A DNA stretch of 64,000 nucleotides from DATEDA01 sp963744255 (GCA_963744255.1 CAVUSZ010000055.1:1-64000), one strand, 5' to 3'. Positions 36,153 through 45,081 are shown, counted from the stretch's first letter. Notes: generated by a model not told the origin, from the letters alone. Made by a program: numbers and translations.

Positions 36153-36935
36153 GTGTTGAACGGAAAATCCGCGCTCGTCACCGGGTCCACGAGCGGTATC
36201 GGGCTCGGTATCGCACGCGCGCTCGCACAGCAGGGGGCGGGCATCATGCTGAACGGCTTCGGCGACTCCGCCGAGATCGAGAAGCTGCGGCAGGGCCTCG
36301 CGAAGGAGTACGGCGTCAAGGTCGCGTTCAGCGGCGCGGACATCTCGAAGCCCGAGCAGATCCACGACATGGTGCGCCACGCGACCAGGGAGCTCGGCGG
36401 CGTCGACATACTGGTCAACAACGCCGGGATTCAGCACACCGCGCCGGTCGAGAGCTTCCCGCCCGAGCGCTGGGACGCCATCATCGCCATCAACCTGTCG
36501 TCGAACTTCCACGCGATCCAGGCGGTCCTGCCGCAGATGAGGCAGCGCAACTGGGGCCGCATCGTGAACATCGCTTCCGCCCACGGCCTCGTCGCGTCTC
36601 CGCAAAAAGCGGCGTACGTCACCGCCAAGCACGGCGTCGTCGGGCTGACGAAAGTGGTCGCGCTCGAGACCGCCACGACGGGCATCACCTGCAACGCGAT
36701 CTGCCCGGGCTGGGTGCTGACACCCCTCGTCCAGAAGCAGATCGACGACCGCGCGGCGCGTGAAGGCATCCCGGCGGAGAAGGCCAAGCTCGACCTCGTC
36801 TCCGAGAAGCAGCCGTCGCACGAGTTCGTCACGCCGGCGCAGATCGGCGCGCTAGCCGTCTTCCTCTGCTCGGAGGCTGCGGCACAGATCCGCGGCGCGG
36901 CGCTTTCGGTCGACGGCGGCTGGACGGCGCAGTAG
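36153..36935 (+). CDS. bdhA: 3-hydroxybutyrate dehydrogenase (SDR family)
   Basis: The product has 260 residues. The nucleotide-binding motif TGSTSGIGLGIA (10-21), NNAG (89-92) and the catalytic Ser142, Tyr155 and Lys159 are all present. SAHGLVASPQKAAYVTAKHG, NAICPGWVLTPLVQKQI and QPSHEFVTPAQIGALAVFL are characteristic of D-3-hydroxybutyrate dehydrogenases of PHB-producing bacteria. It interconverts 3-hydroxybutyrate and acetoacetate with NAD. GTG 36153 is chosen (TTG 36156 follows). The GntP permease and the CoA transferase downstream complete a plausible ketone-body route. Confidence 0.92.
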   Translation: MLNGKSALVTGSTSGIGLGIARALAQQGAGIMLNGFGDSAEIEKLRQGLAKEYGVKVAFSGADISKPEQIHDMVRHATRELGGVDILVNNAGIQHTAPVESFPPERWDAIIAINLSSNFHAIQAVLPQMRQRNWGRIVNIASAHGLVASPQKAAYVTAKHGVVGLTKVVALETATTGITCNAICPGWVLTPLVQKQIDDRAAREGIPAEKAKLDLVSEKQPSHEFVTPAQIGALAVFLCSEAAAQIRGAALSVDGGWTAQ

Positions 36936-37152
36936 CCGGGCCGGTCGCCGTCGAGACACCGAGCGCATCGGCGCGGCCGGTGCGGATTGTTCATAAGCGT
37001 CTACCAAGGGAGAACCGGCACGAGGTTTGCCGGGACAAGCAAGCGAAGCGCTACACTGGCGCCGGACCTGCGCGCCGGCTGCGACACCCTAGCCTCGCCA
37101 AGAAGAGCGGCGGTACCGCCGGCGAGCCCGTCCGCGAGAAGAGGAGATCAGC

Positions 37153-37626
37153 ATGGATCTGCAGCAAGCCGACAAGACCGCCCGGCAGTTCCTGGCGGAG
37201 AAACCGCACGGCGTGATCGCGGTGTCGCCGGATGACACCGTCTTTCAGGCGCTCAAGGTGATGGCCGAGAAGGATATCGGCGCCGTGCTCGTCATGCGCG
37301 GCGACACGATGGTCGGGATCCTCTCGGAGCGAGATTACGCGCGCAAGGTCGAGGTAAGGGGCAAGACCGCCGCGAGCACGCCGGTGCGCGCGATCATGAC
37401 CGAGAAGGTCGTCTTCGTCACGCCGACGAACACCGTCAGGCAGTGCATGGCCCTCATGAAGCAGAAGCGCATCCGGCACCTGCCCGTGGTCGACGGACCC
37501 AAGGTCGTCGGCGTGCTCTCCGCCCGCGACGTGCTGGAGGAGGTGATCGCGGAAGAGGAGGAGGTGCTCAAAGACCTGCAGCACGAACGGGTCTTCTACG
37601 CCGGGGACACAGGCGGCAGTTACTGA
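37153..37626 (+). CDS. Tandem CBS-domain protein
   Basis: The product has 157 residues with two CBS domains, one near 15-70 (DTVFQALKVMAEKDIGAVLV, MVGILSERDYARKV) and one near 82-135 (MTEKVVFVTPTNTVRQCMAL, RIRHLPVVDGPKVVGVLSAR), and an acidic tail. This stand-alone pair resembles the adenine-nucleotide-sensing CBS proteins common in proteobacteria. AGAGGAG precedes the ATG. About 220 bp without any recognised gene separate it from bdhA. Partner unknown. Confidence 0.9.
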   Translation: MDLQQADKTARQFLAEKPHGVIAVSPDDTVFQALKVMAEKDIGAVLVMRGDTMVGILSERDYARKVEVRGKTAASTPVRAIMTEKVVFVTPTNTVRQCMALMKQKRIRHLPVVDGPKVVGVLSARDVLEEVIAEEEEVLKDLQHERVFYAGDTGGSY

Positions 37627-37736
37627 GTCGCAGCGACGCGGTCCGCGGACGGGAGAAATCGGTGACGCTTCCGATCCGGGATCCGGCGCGACGCAGGGTC
37701 GCGCCGTGTACGAACGATGAATAAGGAGGAACGGCC

Positions 37737-39125
37737 ATGAGCATCATCATCGTAGTAGCCGCGCTCGCCCTGCTGATGCTCGTGGCCTATCGCGGCTACA
37801 GCGTCATCCTGTTCGCGCCGGTATGCGCCATGCTGGCGGTGCTGTTCACCGACCCGTCAGCAGTGCCCGCGATGTTCACCGGCGTCTTCATGGAGAAAAT
37901 GGTCGGGTTCGTGAAGCTGTACTTCCCGGTGTTCCTGCTCGGCGCGGTGTTCGGCAAGGTGATCGAGCTGTCGGGGTTCTCGAAGTCGATCGTGGCTGCG
38001 GTCATCAAGATCATCGGGCGCCAGCGCGCGATGCTGTCGATCGTGCTCGTGTGCGCGCTGCTCACCTACGGCGGTGTGTCGCTGTTCGTCGTGGTGTTCG
38101 CCGTGTATCCGTTCGCCGCCGAGATGTTCAAGCAGGGCGGGATCCCGAAGCGCCTGATCCCGGGCACGATTGCGCTGGGCGCGTTCACCTTCACGATGGA
38201 CGCGCTTCCGGGCAGCCCGCAGATCCAGAACATCATCCCCACGACCTTCTTCAACACCAACACCTGGGCCGCGCCCTGGCTCGGCGTCATCGGCGCGGTG
38301 TTCATCCTGATTTTGGGGCTCACCTACCTCGAGTGGCGGCGCAGGTCGGCTGCGGCGAAGGGAGAAGGCTACGGCGAGGGCCACATCAACGAGCCCGAAC
38401 CGATCGCGGTCGAGAAGCTGCCCAGCGCGTTCATCGCGCTGCTCCCGCTCATCGTGGTGGGCGTGATGAACCTAGCGTTGGTTACCCTCATCCCGCGGTT
38501 CTACGGGGACACCCACGAGGTCAAGCTGGCGATGGCGAAGCCGCTCGTGACAAAGGTGGCGGGCATCCAGGCGATCTGGGCGGTCGAGGGTGCGCTGCTG
38601 CTCGGCATCATCACCGTGCTGATCTTCGCATTCAAGACGGTGAGTCAGAAATTCGCCGAGGGCAGCAAGGCGGCGGTGGGCGGGTCGCTGCTCGCGTCCA
38701 TGAACACCGCGGCCGAGTATGGCTTCGGCGCGGTGATCGCAGCGCTGCCCGGGTTCCTGGTCATCCAGGGTCTGCTGCAGGCGATTCCGAACCCGCTCGT
38801 CAACCAGGCGATCTCCGTGACCGTGCTCGCGGGTATCACCGGCTCGGCCTCGGGCGGCATGAGCATTGCGCTCGCGGCGATGTCCGATCAGTTCATCGCC
38901 GCCGCGCAGGCGGCCAACATCCCGCTCGAGGTGTTGCACCGCATCGCGTCGATGGCGAGCGGCGGCATGGACACGCTGCCCCACAACGGCGCGGTGATCA
39001 CGCTGCTGACGGTGACGGGCCTCACCCACAAGATATCGTACGGCGACATCTTCGCGGTGACCTGCATCAAGACACTGGCCGTGTTCTTCATCATCGGCGT
39101 GTACTACGCGACAGGCATCGTATAG
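37737..39125 (+). CDS. GntP-family carboxylate permease
   Basis: The product has 462 residues with about 12 membrane helices. YPFAAEMFKQGGIPKRLIPG, GTIALGAFTFTMDALPGSPQ, GSASGGMSIALAAMSDQFIA and MASGGMDTLPHNGAVITLLT are GntP-superfamily signatures. GntP itself takes gluconate, but members next to hydroxybutyrate dehydrogenase and a CoA transferase, as here, are plausible 3-hydroxybutyrate/H+ symporters. AAGGAGG precedes the ATG. Confidence 0.9.
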   Translation: MSIIIVVAALALLMLVAYRGYSVILFAPVCAMLAVLFTDPSAVPAMFTGVFMEKMVGFVKLYFPVFLLGAVFGKVIELSGFSKSIVAAVIKIIGRQRAMLSIVLVCALLTYGGVSLFVVVFAVYPFAAEMFKQGGIPKRLIPGTIALGAFTFTMDALPGSPQIQNIIPTTFFNTNTWAAPWLGVIGAVFILILGLTYLEWRRRSAAAKGEGYGEGHINEPEPIAVEKLPSAFIALLPLIVVGVMNLALVTLIPRFYGDTHEVKLAMAKPLVTKVAGIQAIWAVEGALLLGIITVLIFAFKTVSQKFAEGSKAAVGGSLLASMNTAAEYGFGAVIAALPGFLVIQGLLQAIPNPLVNQAISVTVLAGITGSASGGMSIALAAMSDQFIAAAQAANIPLEVLHRIASMASGGMDTLPHNGAVITLLTVTGLTHKISYGDIFAVTCIKTLAVFFIIGVYYATGIV

Positions 39126-39289
39126 GTGCGGGCCGCGCATGCCGAGCGTCGCTTGGAGGAAAAGCCGTGAGGAAGAAAATGGTTTCGCCGCACGAGGCCG
39201 TCGCCGGCTACGGCTGATCGCCAGGTGCGCGAGGTCGACGTCACGCCGGCCCTCATGTGCCGGCACCGCGAAGCGAGGAGGAGACCCCT

Positions 39290-41293
39290 ATGAGTGCCAG
39301 GAAAGTCGTGCCCCCCGTGCAATCGCGCGAGAGCGGCAAGGTCGTATCGGCGCCCGAGGCCGTGCGGCTGATCCGCAGCGGCGACACCGTCGCCACCGGC
39401 GGCTTCGTCGGCATCGGCTTCGCCGAGGAGATCGCGATCGCCCTCGAGGAACTCTACCTCGCCCGCGAGGATGAAGTGCTGATGCACATCGGCAAGCCCC
39501 GCAACCTCACGCTCGTCTATGCCGCCGGGCAAGGCGATGGCAAGACGCGCGGACTCAATCACCTCGCCGAGCCCGGCCTCGTCAAGCGCGTGATCGGCGG
39601 TCACTGGGGGCTCGTGCCGAAGCTGCAGAGCCTCGCGGTCGGCAACCAGATCGAGGCCTACAACCTGCCGCAGGGCGTGATCACCCATCTCTTCCGCGAC
39701 ATCGCCGCCGGCAAGCCCGGCCACCTGAGCCGCGTGGGGCTCGGCACCTTCGCCGACCCGCGCTTCGGCGGCGGGAAGCTGAACGAGCGAACCACCGAGG
39801 ACCTGGTCGAGCTGATGCCGATCGGCGGAAAGGAGTACCTCTTCTACAAGGCGTTCCCGATCAACGTCGGCATTGTCCGCGGGACCACCGCCGACCCCGA
39901 CGGCAACCTCACGATGGAGCGGGAAGCGCTCACGCTCGAAGTCCTCGCGATCGCGATGGCGGCGCACAACTCCGGCGGGTTGGTGATCGCGCAGGTCGAG
40001 CGCATCGCCGATCGCGGCACGCTGAACCCGCGACAGGTCAAGGTCCCCGGAATCCTGGTCGACTGCGTGGTCGTGGCGAACCCGGACAACCATCACCAGA
40101 CCTTCGCGACGGTCTACAACCCGGCGTTCGCGGGCGAGATGCGGGTGCCGGCGAGCTCGATCGCGACGATGGAGATGAGCGAGCGGAAGATCATCGCCCG
40201 GCGAGCCGCGATGGAGCTCAGGCCGAACAGCGTCGTGAACCTGGGGATCGGCATGCCCGAAGGTGTGGCGAACGTCGCCACCGAGGAGAAGATCCTCGAT
40301 CTCATGACCCTCACCGCCGAGCCCGGAGTCATCGGCGGCATTCCCGCAGGGGGACTCAACTTCGGCGCGGCGACCAACGCCCAGGCGGTCATCGACCAGC
40401 CGTATCAGTTCGATTTCTATGACGGCGGCGGGCTGGACGTCGCCTTCCTCGGCCTCGCGCAAGCCGACCGGCAAGGCAACCTGAACGTGTCGAAGTTCGG
40501 CCCGCGGCTCGCCGGCGCCGGAGGGTTCGTCAACATCAGCCAGAACGCGAAGAAGGTGGTGTTCGTCGGCACGTTCACCTGCGGCGGCCTCCAGCTATCG
40601 ATCACGGACGGGACGCTGCGGATCGAACGCGAGGGGAAGTCGAAGAAGTTCGTGAACGAGGTCGAGCACCGCACCTTCTCGGGCCCGTACGCAGCGCAAG
40701 CCGGAAAGCAGGTGCTCTACGTCACGGAGCGGTGCGTGTTCCAGCTCACGAGGGACGGGATGGAGCTCGTCGAGATCGCCCCGGGCGTGGATCTCCGGCG
40801 GGACATCCTCGAGCGCATGGACTTCGAGCCGATCGTGCGCGAGCCCCGGCTCATGGACGATCGCATCTTCCGCGACGAGCCGATGGGCCTGCGGGAGGAC
40901 CTCCTCCGGCTGCCGTTCGATGCCCGCTTCAAGTACGACGAAGAGCACAACATCCTCTTCCTCAACTTCGAGAAGCTCGAGGTGAAGACACTCGAGATGG
41001 TCGAGGCGATCGGGCGGAAGGTGCGCGCGATCTGCGAGCCGCTCGGCCACAAGGTGTACACGATCGTCAACTACGAGGGCTTCGTCCTCGACCGCGACGT
41101 CGAGGACGCCTACACGGAGATGGTGCGTGAGGTCGTCGAGCGCTACTACCTCGGCGTAACCCGCTTCACGACCAGCTCGTTCATGCGCGCGAAGCTCGGG
41201 GACGCGCTCGCGAGACGCAATCTCTCGCCGTACATCTTCGAGAGCGAGCAGGAGGCCCGCGCCGGGCTGCGGCCCAGCGGTGCGGCGGCCTGA
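39290..41293 (+). CDS. Acyl-CoA:acetate/3-ketoacid CoA transferase with C-terminal extension
   Basis: The product has 667 residues. The alpha-like half (about 20-300) starts with KVVSAPEAVRLIRSGDTVAT. The beta-like half has NLGIGMPEGVANVATEE and the catalytic Glu344 in LTAEPGVIGGIP. YdiF-type transferases are about 520-530 long; this one continues for about 130 residues (NILFLNFEKLEVKTLEMVEA ... YYLGVTRFTTSSFMRAKLG). It likely moves CoA to acetoacetate or another ketoacid, completing the route from hydroxybutyrate. ATG 39290 has GAGGAGGAG upstream. Confidence 0.9.
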   Translation: MSARKVVPPVQSRESGKVVSAPEAVRLIRSGDTVATGGFVGIGFAEEIAIALEELYLAREDEVLMHIGKPRNLTLVYAAGQGDGKTRGLNHLAEPGLVKRVIGGHWGLVPKLQSLAVGNQIEAYNLPQGVITHLFRDIAAGKPGHLSRVGLGTFADPRFGGGKLNERTTEDLVELMPIGGKEYLFYKAFPINVGIVRGTTADPDGNLTMEREALTLEVLAIAMAAHNSGGLVIAQVERIADRGTLNPRQVKVPGILVDCVVVANPDNHHQTFATVYNPAFAGEMRVPASSIATMEMSERKIIARRAAMELRPNSVVNLGIGMPEGVANVATEEKILDLMTLTAEPGVIGGIPAGGLNFGAATNAQAVIDQPYQFDFYDGGGLDVAFLGLAQADRQGNLNVSKFGPRLAGAGGFVNISQNAKKVVFVGTFTCGGLQLSITDGTLRIEREGKSKKFVNEVEHRTFSGPYAAQAGKQVLYVTERCVFQLTRDGMELVEIAPGVDLRRDILERMDFEPIVREPRLMDDRIFRDEPMGLREDLLRLPFDARFKYDEEHNILFLNFEKLEVKTLEMVEAIGRKVRAICEPLGHKVYTIVNYEGFVLDRDVEDAYTEMVREVVERYYLGVTRFTTSSFMRAKLGDALARRNLSPYIFESEQEARAGLRPSGAAA

Positions 41294-41467
41294 GGACACG
41301 GAGGCCGGAAGGAACGAAGACATGGCGCAGGCATCGATGAGGTTCGAGCTCGCCGTACGGGCGGACGCGTTATGCCCGCGATTGAAGACGCGGCCGCCTC
41401 CTGCGTGAAGGCGCGCGCCGATTGAACGGTGCCGACCGCACCTGTCCTCTTCCCGGAGGAACGAGCA

Positions 41468-41935
41468 ATGCCCGCAGAAGAGAGTTGGAATCTGTCCCTG
41501 GCGATCGTCGAGCAGACTTCGGATGCGATCATCTACGCCGATCGGCAGGGTGTGATCCAGCGCTGGAACCCGGCGGCGGAAGCCGTTTTCGGGTACGCCG
41601 CCGATGAGGCGATCGGGCAGAGCCTGGACCTGATCATCCCGGAGCGCCTGCGGGAAGCTCATTGGAAGGCGTTTCACGCGGCCATTGAAGCGGGACGCAC
41701 GAAGTTGGGGAGAAAGGCGCTCGTGACCCGCTCGGATCACAAGCGTGGACAGAAGCTCTACGTCGACCTGAGCTTCGCGATCGTGAAGGACGGCGCAGGC
41801 GAGGTCGTGGGCTCGGTTGCGGTCGCTCGCGATGCGACGGAGCGCTATGCGTCCGAGACCACGCTGAGAAAGCGCGTTGCAGAGCTGGAGGCGCAGCTGA
41901 AAGCGTCGTCCGTCGATAAGTCGTCCCCGCGATGA
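41468..41935 (+). CDS. PAS-domain protein
   Basis: The product has 155 residues with a single PAS domain (about 8-125): LAIVEQTSDAIIYADRQGVI, RWNPAAEAVFGYAADEAIGQ, LDLIIPERLREAHWKAFHAA and VVGSVAVARDATERYA. A coiled-coil-like tail (RKRVAELEAQLKAS) follows and no output domain is attached. Such stand-alone PAS proteins near metabolic genes may sense ligand or redox state for a partner. GGAGGAACG precedes ATG 41468. The 3' end overlaps the convergent HAD gene. Confidence 0.85.
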   Translation: MPAEESWNLSLAIVEQTSDAIIYADRQGVIQRWNPAAEAVFGYAADEAIGQSLDLIIPERLREAHWKAFHAAIEAGRTKLGRKALVTRSDHKRGQKLYVDLSFAIVKDGAGEVVGSVAVARDATERYASETTLRKRVAELEAQLKASSVDKSSPR

Positions 41936-42366
41936 CCTTGGGCCTTCGCCGTCGCTCCGCGCTCGCGATCGAGATCGCCGGCCAGAAGCGTATCCGCAGC
42001 CGCACCCTCCGCCTGGACGACGGCGACCCCGAGCCGCGCGGCTTCCAGCATCAACCGGTCGTTCCGTCCGTTGCCGATCGCGACGACCCGCTCTGCGCCG
42101 AGCGATTCGACGAACCGCCGTTTCGCTTCCGCCTGCCCCGACGCCGGCAGCACGTCGAGCGTGCAGGGCAACCCGGCGAGCGCGCGTGCGGCAGTGCCGT
42201 GCGTGTCGGCCGTCACGACGTGGATCGCGAGCCTCGTCGACAGCGCCTCGAGACGCTCGCCGACGCCCGGCAGCAGGTCGCCGTCGAGCGCGAGCGTGCC
42301 GTTGAAATCGAGCGCGAGATGCTCGAACCTGAGGGGCCCGAAGCCGGGGATATCGATCGCGATCAT
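41845..42366 (-). CDS. HAD-superfamily hydrolase, C-terminus replaced
   Basis: 173 residues. Motif I DFNGTLALDG (Asp nucleophile in LALDFNGTLAL), motif II VVTAD and motif IV region VVAIGNGRNDRLMLEAARLG are well kept, as in the soluble P-type-ATPase-like HAD proteins. After about residue 132 (LLAGDL) the expected end (DVV...DALDLLL) is missing. The frame runs on for about 40 unrelated residues and overlaps the PAS gene in antisense by 91 bases. The 3' end was probably lost by deletion. Last gene of the Moco-crcB operon. Confidence 0.7.
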   Translation of the reverse strand: MIAIDIPGFGPLRFEHLALDFNGTLALDGDLLPGVGERLEALSTRLAIHVVTADTHGTAARALAGLPCTLDVLPASGQAEAKRRFVESLGAERVVAIGNGRNDRLMLEAARLGVAVVQAEGAAADTLLAGDLDRERGATAKAQGHRGDDLSTDDAFSCASSSATRFLSVVSDA

Positions 42367-42399
42367 GGAGGCCTCCGCCGCGACGACCGCTCGGTCGAG

Positions 42400-42735
42400 C
42401 TATGGCGGGCCGGCGTCGTCGGGGACCCAGCCGTACTCGACCTCGGAGCGGACGAAAAACACCTGCACCCGCTCCGTGCGCACCAGTTCGAGCATCCGCT
42501 CGGCGAGCTCCGGCGTCGTGACCAGCCGCACCTCGATCGGGAGCTTGCCCGCGTCCTCGAAGAAGTGGCCGTAGTGCACGTGCCCGTGGCGGCCGAAACC
42601 GGCGATGGCGCGGAACGCCGAGCCGCCCTTGATGTCGGAACGGCGCGCCGCGTCGAGCAGCCACTCGTGCAGCAGATGGTGCTGGTGCCGCGCACCTTCC
42701 GGGAAGTAGAACTGGAGCCGCACGCCTCTGCGCAT
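42400..42735 (-). CDS. DUF190-family protein
   Basis: The product has 111 residues: VRLQFYFPEGARHQHHLLHE, KGGSAFRAIAGFGRHGHVH, RLVTTPELAERMLELVRTER. This is the DUF190 (PF02641) fold, which is PII-like and often encoded next to CrcB; a role in controlling or assisting the fluoride channel is inferred from that association. The start is the ATG four bases after the crcB stop; the upstream 14 codons lie inside crcB. Confidence 0.88.
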   Translation of the reverse strand: MRRGVRLQFYFPEGARHQHHLLHEWLLDAARRSDIKGGSAFRAIAGFGRHGHVHYGHFFEDAGKLPIEVRLVTTPELAERMLELVRTERVQVFFVRSEVEYGWVPDDAGPP

Positions 42736-42739
42736 CGGT

Positions 42740-43123
42740 TCACCTCGCGAGCAGGCGGAACATGACGATGCCGGCAACGGTCATCGCGATCGAGCCGACC
42801 AGGTGCAGGCCCATGTGCAGGGCAGCCCACGCGTACTGCGCTCGCGCGAGCAGCGCCACCGCCTCGGCGGAGAACGTCGAGAACGTCGTGAGCGCGCCGA
42901 GGAAACCGGTGATCAAGGCGAGGCGCCACTCGGGCGCAATGCCGGGATAGAGGGAAAAGAACTCGATCGCGATCCCGATCACGAAACCGCCGAAAAGGTT
43001 CGCCACGAGCGTCCCGAGCGGCACCTCGGGCAGCACCGGGTTAAGCCAGATCCCGAACCCCCAGCGGAGCCAGGCCCCGCAGATCGCGCCGATCCCGACC
43101 GCCGTGAGCCCAAGCGCGGTCAT
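42740..43123 (-). CDS. crcB: Fluoride channel CrcB/Fluc
   Basis: The product has 127 residues with four membrane helices. GAICGAWLRWGFG, VPLGTLVANLFGGFVIGIAI and TGFLGALTTFSTFSAEAVAL carry the signature residues (conserved Asn in ANLFGGF and the Phe/Thr pore motif TTFSTFS). It works as an inverted dimer exporting fluoride. Unusually, it sits six bases after moaE in a molybdenum-cofactor operon. There is no room upstream for a fluoride riboswitch. Confidence 0.95.
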   Translation of the reverse strand: MTALGLTAVGIGAICGAWLRWGFGIWLNPVLPEVPLGTLVANLFGGFVIGIAIEFFSLYPGIAPEWRLALITGFLGALTTFSTFSAEAVALLARAQYAWAALHMGLHLVGSIAMTVAGIVMFRLLAR

Positions 43124-43129
43124 CGTGCG

Positions 43130-43600
43130 TCAGGCGGCGTCCTGCTTGCCCGGCGTCCAGCGCTCCACAGCGTCGTCGTCCGAGGCGCGCGCCTCGACCC
43201 AACGGCTTCCTTCCGGTGTTTCCTCCTTCTTCCAGAATGGCGCGCGGGTCTTCAGGTAGTCCATGATGAACTCGCAGGCGGCGAATGCCGCGCCGCGGTG
43301 GCTCCCGACGACCACGACGAGGACGATCTGTTCGGTCGGCCTCAGCTCGCCGACGCGGTGAACGACGGTGACGTCGATGATGTCCCAGCGCGACTTCGCC
43401 TCGTCGACGATCGCCTCGAGCGCCTTCTCGGTCATGCCGGGATAGTGCTCGAGCGTCATTCCGGCGACGGCGTCGCCGTCGTTGCGATCGCGCACCACCC
43501 CGACGAAGCTCGCGACCGCGCCCACCTTCGCGTCACCCCGCCGCAGCGCCGCGATCTCGGCACCCACGTCGAAGTCCGCCGTCTGCACGCGTACCGGCAT
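43130..43600 (-). CDS. moaE: Molybdopterin synthase catalytic subunit MoaE
   Basis: The product has 156 residues: VGAVASFVGVVRDRNDGDAV, LEHYPGMTEKALEAIVDEAK, VVVVGSHRGAAFAACEFIMD and the active-site Lys segment DYLKTRAPFWKKE. With MoaD it inserts the dithiolene sulfurs into precursor Z to form molybdopterin. Begins three bases after the moaD stop. Confidence 0.96.
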   Translation of the reverse strand: MPVRVQTADFDVGAEIAALRRGDAKVGAVASFVGVVRDRNDGDAVAGMTLEHYPGMTEKALEAIVDEAKSRWDIIDVTVVHRVGELRPTEQIVLVVVVGSHRGAAFAACEFIMDYLKTRAPFWKKEETPEGSRWVEARASDDDAVERWTPGKQDAA

Positions 43601-43603
43601 GCT

Positions 43604-43867
43604 TCAGCCCCCGGTCACCGGCGGGAAGAACGCGACCTCGTCGCCTGGCTTCACCGGCGTCACAGGCTGCGCCATCTCCTGATTGACTGCCACCCGGACC
43701 GCCCGCCCCTGCGCGAGCGCCGTCGCCCACGCGCCGCCGCGTGCGACGAGGTGCGCGCGCAGGGCTGCGACTGTGCCGACGCCTTCCGGCAGCGCGAGCT
43801 CCTCGGCTGGCGTGCCGAGGTCCTCGCGCAACCGCGCGAAGAAGACGAGCTTCAGACTTCCGTTCAA
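43604..43867 (-). CDS. moaD: Molybdopterin synthase sulfur carrier subunit MoaD
   Basis: The product has 87 residues with a ubiquitin-like fold: LKLVFFARLREDLGTPAEEL and the C-terminal DEVAFFPPVTGG, whose terminal Gly-Gly is thiocarboxylated. No ATG precedes the conserved start; TTG 43867 overlaps the moeA stop as TTGA and is the best choice. The carrier delivers sulfur to MoaE. Confidence 0.92.
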   Translation of the reverse strand: MNGSLKLVFFARLREDLGTPAEELALPEGVGTVAALRAHLVARGGAWATALAQGRAVRVAVNQEMAQPVTPVKPGDEVAFFPPVTGG

Positions 43868-45081
43868 TGCAGCAGCTCCGAGAACGACAGGAACCGGACC
43901 GCGTCGCCGCGCCTGATCGCGTGCTTCGCCGGGTTGTCGACGACACCGTCGCCCCATACTGTCGAGGTCAGTACGCCCGAGCTCTGGTTCGGAAAGATAT
44001 CCAGGCCGCCCGACGCGTTCAATTTTACGCGCAGGAACTCGCGCCGCGCGTCCGGCTTGGGCCAGTCGAAGTCCGCCCGCATCGCGTACGCGTGCGGTTC
44101 GACCGCGGTCGCACCCTGCAGACGAAGCACGAAGGGACGCACGAACAGCAGGAACGTCACGAAGCTCGACACCGGATTGCCCGGCAGGCCGATGAAGCTC
44201 GCCTCGCCGCCGGCGCGCCGCACTCCGCCGAAGGCGAGCGGCCGGCCCGGCTTCATCGCGATCCGCCACAGATCCAGGCGTCCCTCGGCGTCCACTGCGG
44301 GCTTCACGTGATCCTCCTCGCCGACCGAGACCCCGCCGGAGGTCACGATCACGTCGCTGGTCGCCGCGGCATGACGCAGCGCTTCGCGCGTCGCGGCGAG
44401 CGTGTCGGGGACGATGCCGAGATCCTCGATCTCGCAGCCGAGCATCCGGAAGAGCCCGGTGAGGGTGAACCGGTTCGAGTTGTAGATCGCGCCGGGGGGC
44501 AACGGCTCGCCCGGCATCACCAGCTCGTTGCCGGTCGAGAAGAGCGCCGCCCTCACCTTGCGGTACACGGGCAGCGTCGCAAGCCCGACCGACGCGGCAA
44601 GCCCGACCTCCTGCGCCCGCAGCCGGGTTCCGGCCTCGAGAATGGTCGCGCCGGCGCGGATGTCCTCGCCCGCGCGGCGGATCCATTCGCCGGGCTGCGG
44701 CACGTGCTTGACGACGACATGATCGCCATCGACGGCGGTCTGCTCCTGCGGCACCACCGCGTCCGCACCCGCCGGGATCGGCGCGCCGGTGAAGATCCGT
44801 GCCGCGGTGCCCGGCTCGAGCGGCTTTCCGACGGCGCCCGCGGGAATGCGTTGCGCGACGCGCAGCCGCGCCGCGCCCGACGCACAGTCCAAGCTTCGCA
44901 CGGCGTACCCGTCCATCGAGGTGTTGTCGAGAGGCGGGACATCGAGCGCGGAGGTCTGCGGCAGCGCGAGCACGCGCCCGGTGGCGACGAGTGTCGGCAC
45001 CGTCTCCGTGTCGCTCACCGGCCGCGCGCCCGCCAGGAGCCTGCCGAGCGCTTCGTCGACGGACAGCAGGCCGTTGCTCAT
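43864..45081 (-). CDS. moeA: Molybdopterin molybdotransferase MoeA
   Basis: The product has 405 residues. LDVPPLDNTSMDGYAVRS, GAPIPAGADAVVPQEQT, FSTGNELVMPGEPLPPGAIY, TSGGVSVGEEDHVKPAV and FIGLPGNPVSSFVTF are all present in the four-domain MoeA order. It inserts molybdate (or tungstate) into adenylylated molybdopterin. The ATG overlaps the mobB stop by four bases. Confidence 0.96.
   Translation of the reverse strand: MSNGLLSVDEALGRLLAGARPVSDTETVPTLVATGRVLALPQTSALDVPPLDNTSMDGYAVRSLDCASGAARLRVAQRIPAGAVGKPLEPGTAARIFTGAPIPAGADAVVPQEQTAVDGDHVVVKHVPQPGEWIRRAGEDIRAGATILEAGTRLRAQEVGLAASVGLATLPVYRKVRAALFSTGNELVMPGEPLPPGAIYNSNRFTLTGLFRMLGCEIEDLGIVPDTLAATREALRHAAATSDVIVTSGGVSVGEEDHVKPAVDAEGRLDLWRIAMKPGRPLAFGGVRRAGGEASFIGLPGNPVSSFVTFLLFVRPFVLRLQGATAVEPHAYAMRADFDWPKPDARREFLRVKLNASGGLDIFPNQSSGVLTSTVWGDGVVDNPAKHAIRRGDAVRFLSFSELLH

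Noticed and set aside
34236..36821. 861-codon open frame on the minus strand opposite the Liv-type permeases and dehydrogenase
   Set aside because: Its product is extreme in Asp, Arg, His and Glu and has no domain, while the plus strand encodes intact conserved genes. It is an antisense artefact of GC-rich codon use.
40595..42664. 689-codon minus-strand frame over the CoA transferase end, PAS and HAD genes
   Set aside because: It is out of frame with the HAD and DUF190 genes and antisense to the CoA transferase; no domain.
42740..43140. Fluoride (crcB) riboswitch upstream of crcB
   Set aside because: Only six bases separate moaE and crcB, so there is no non-coding leader to hold one.
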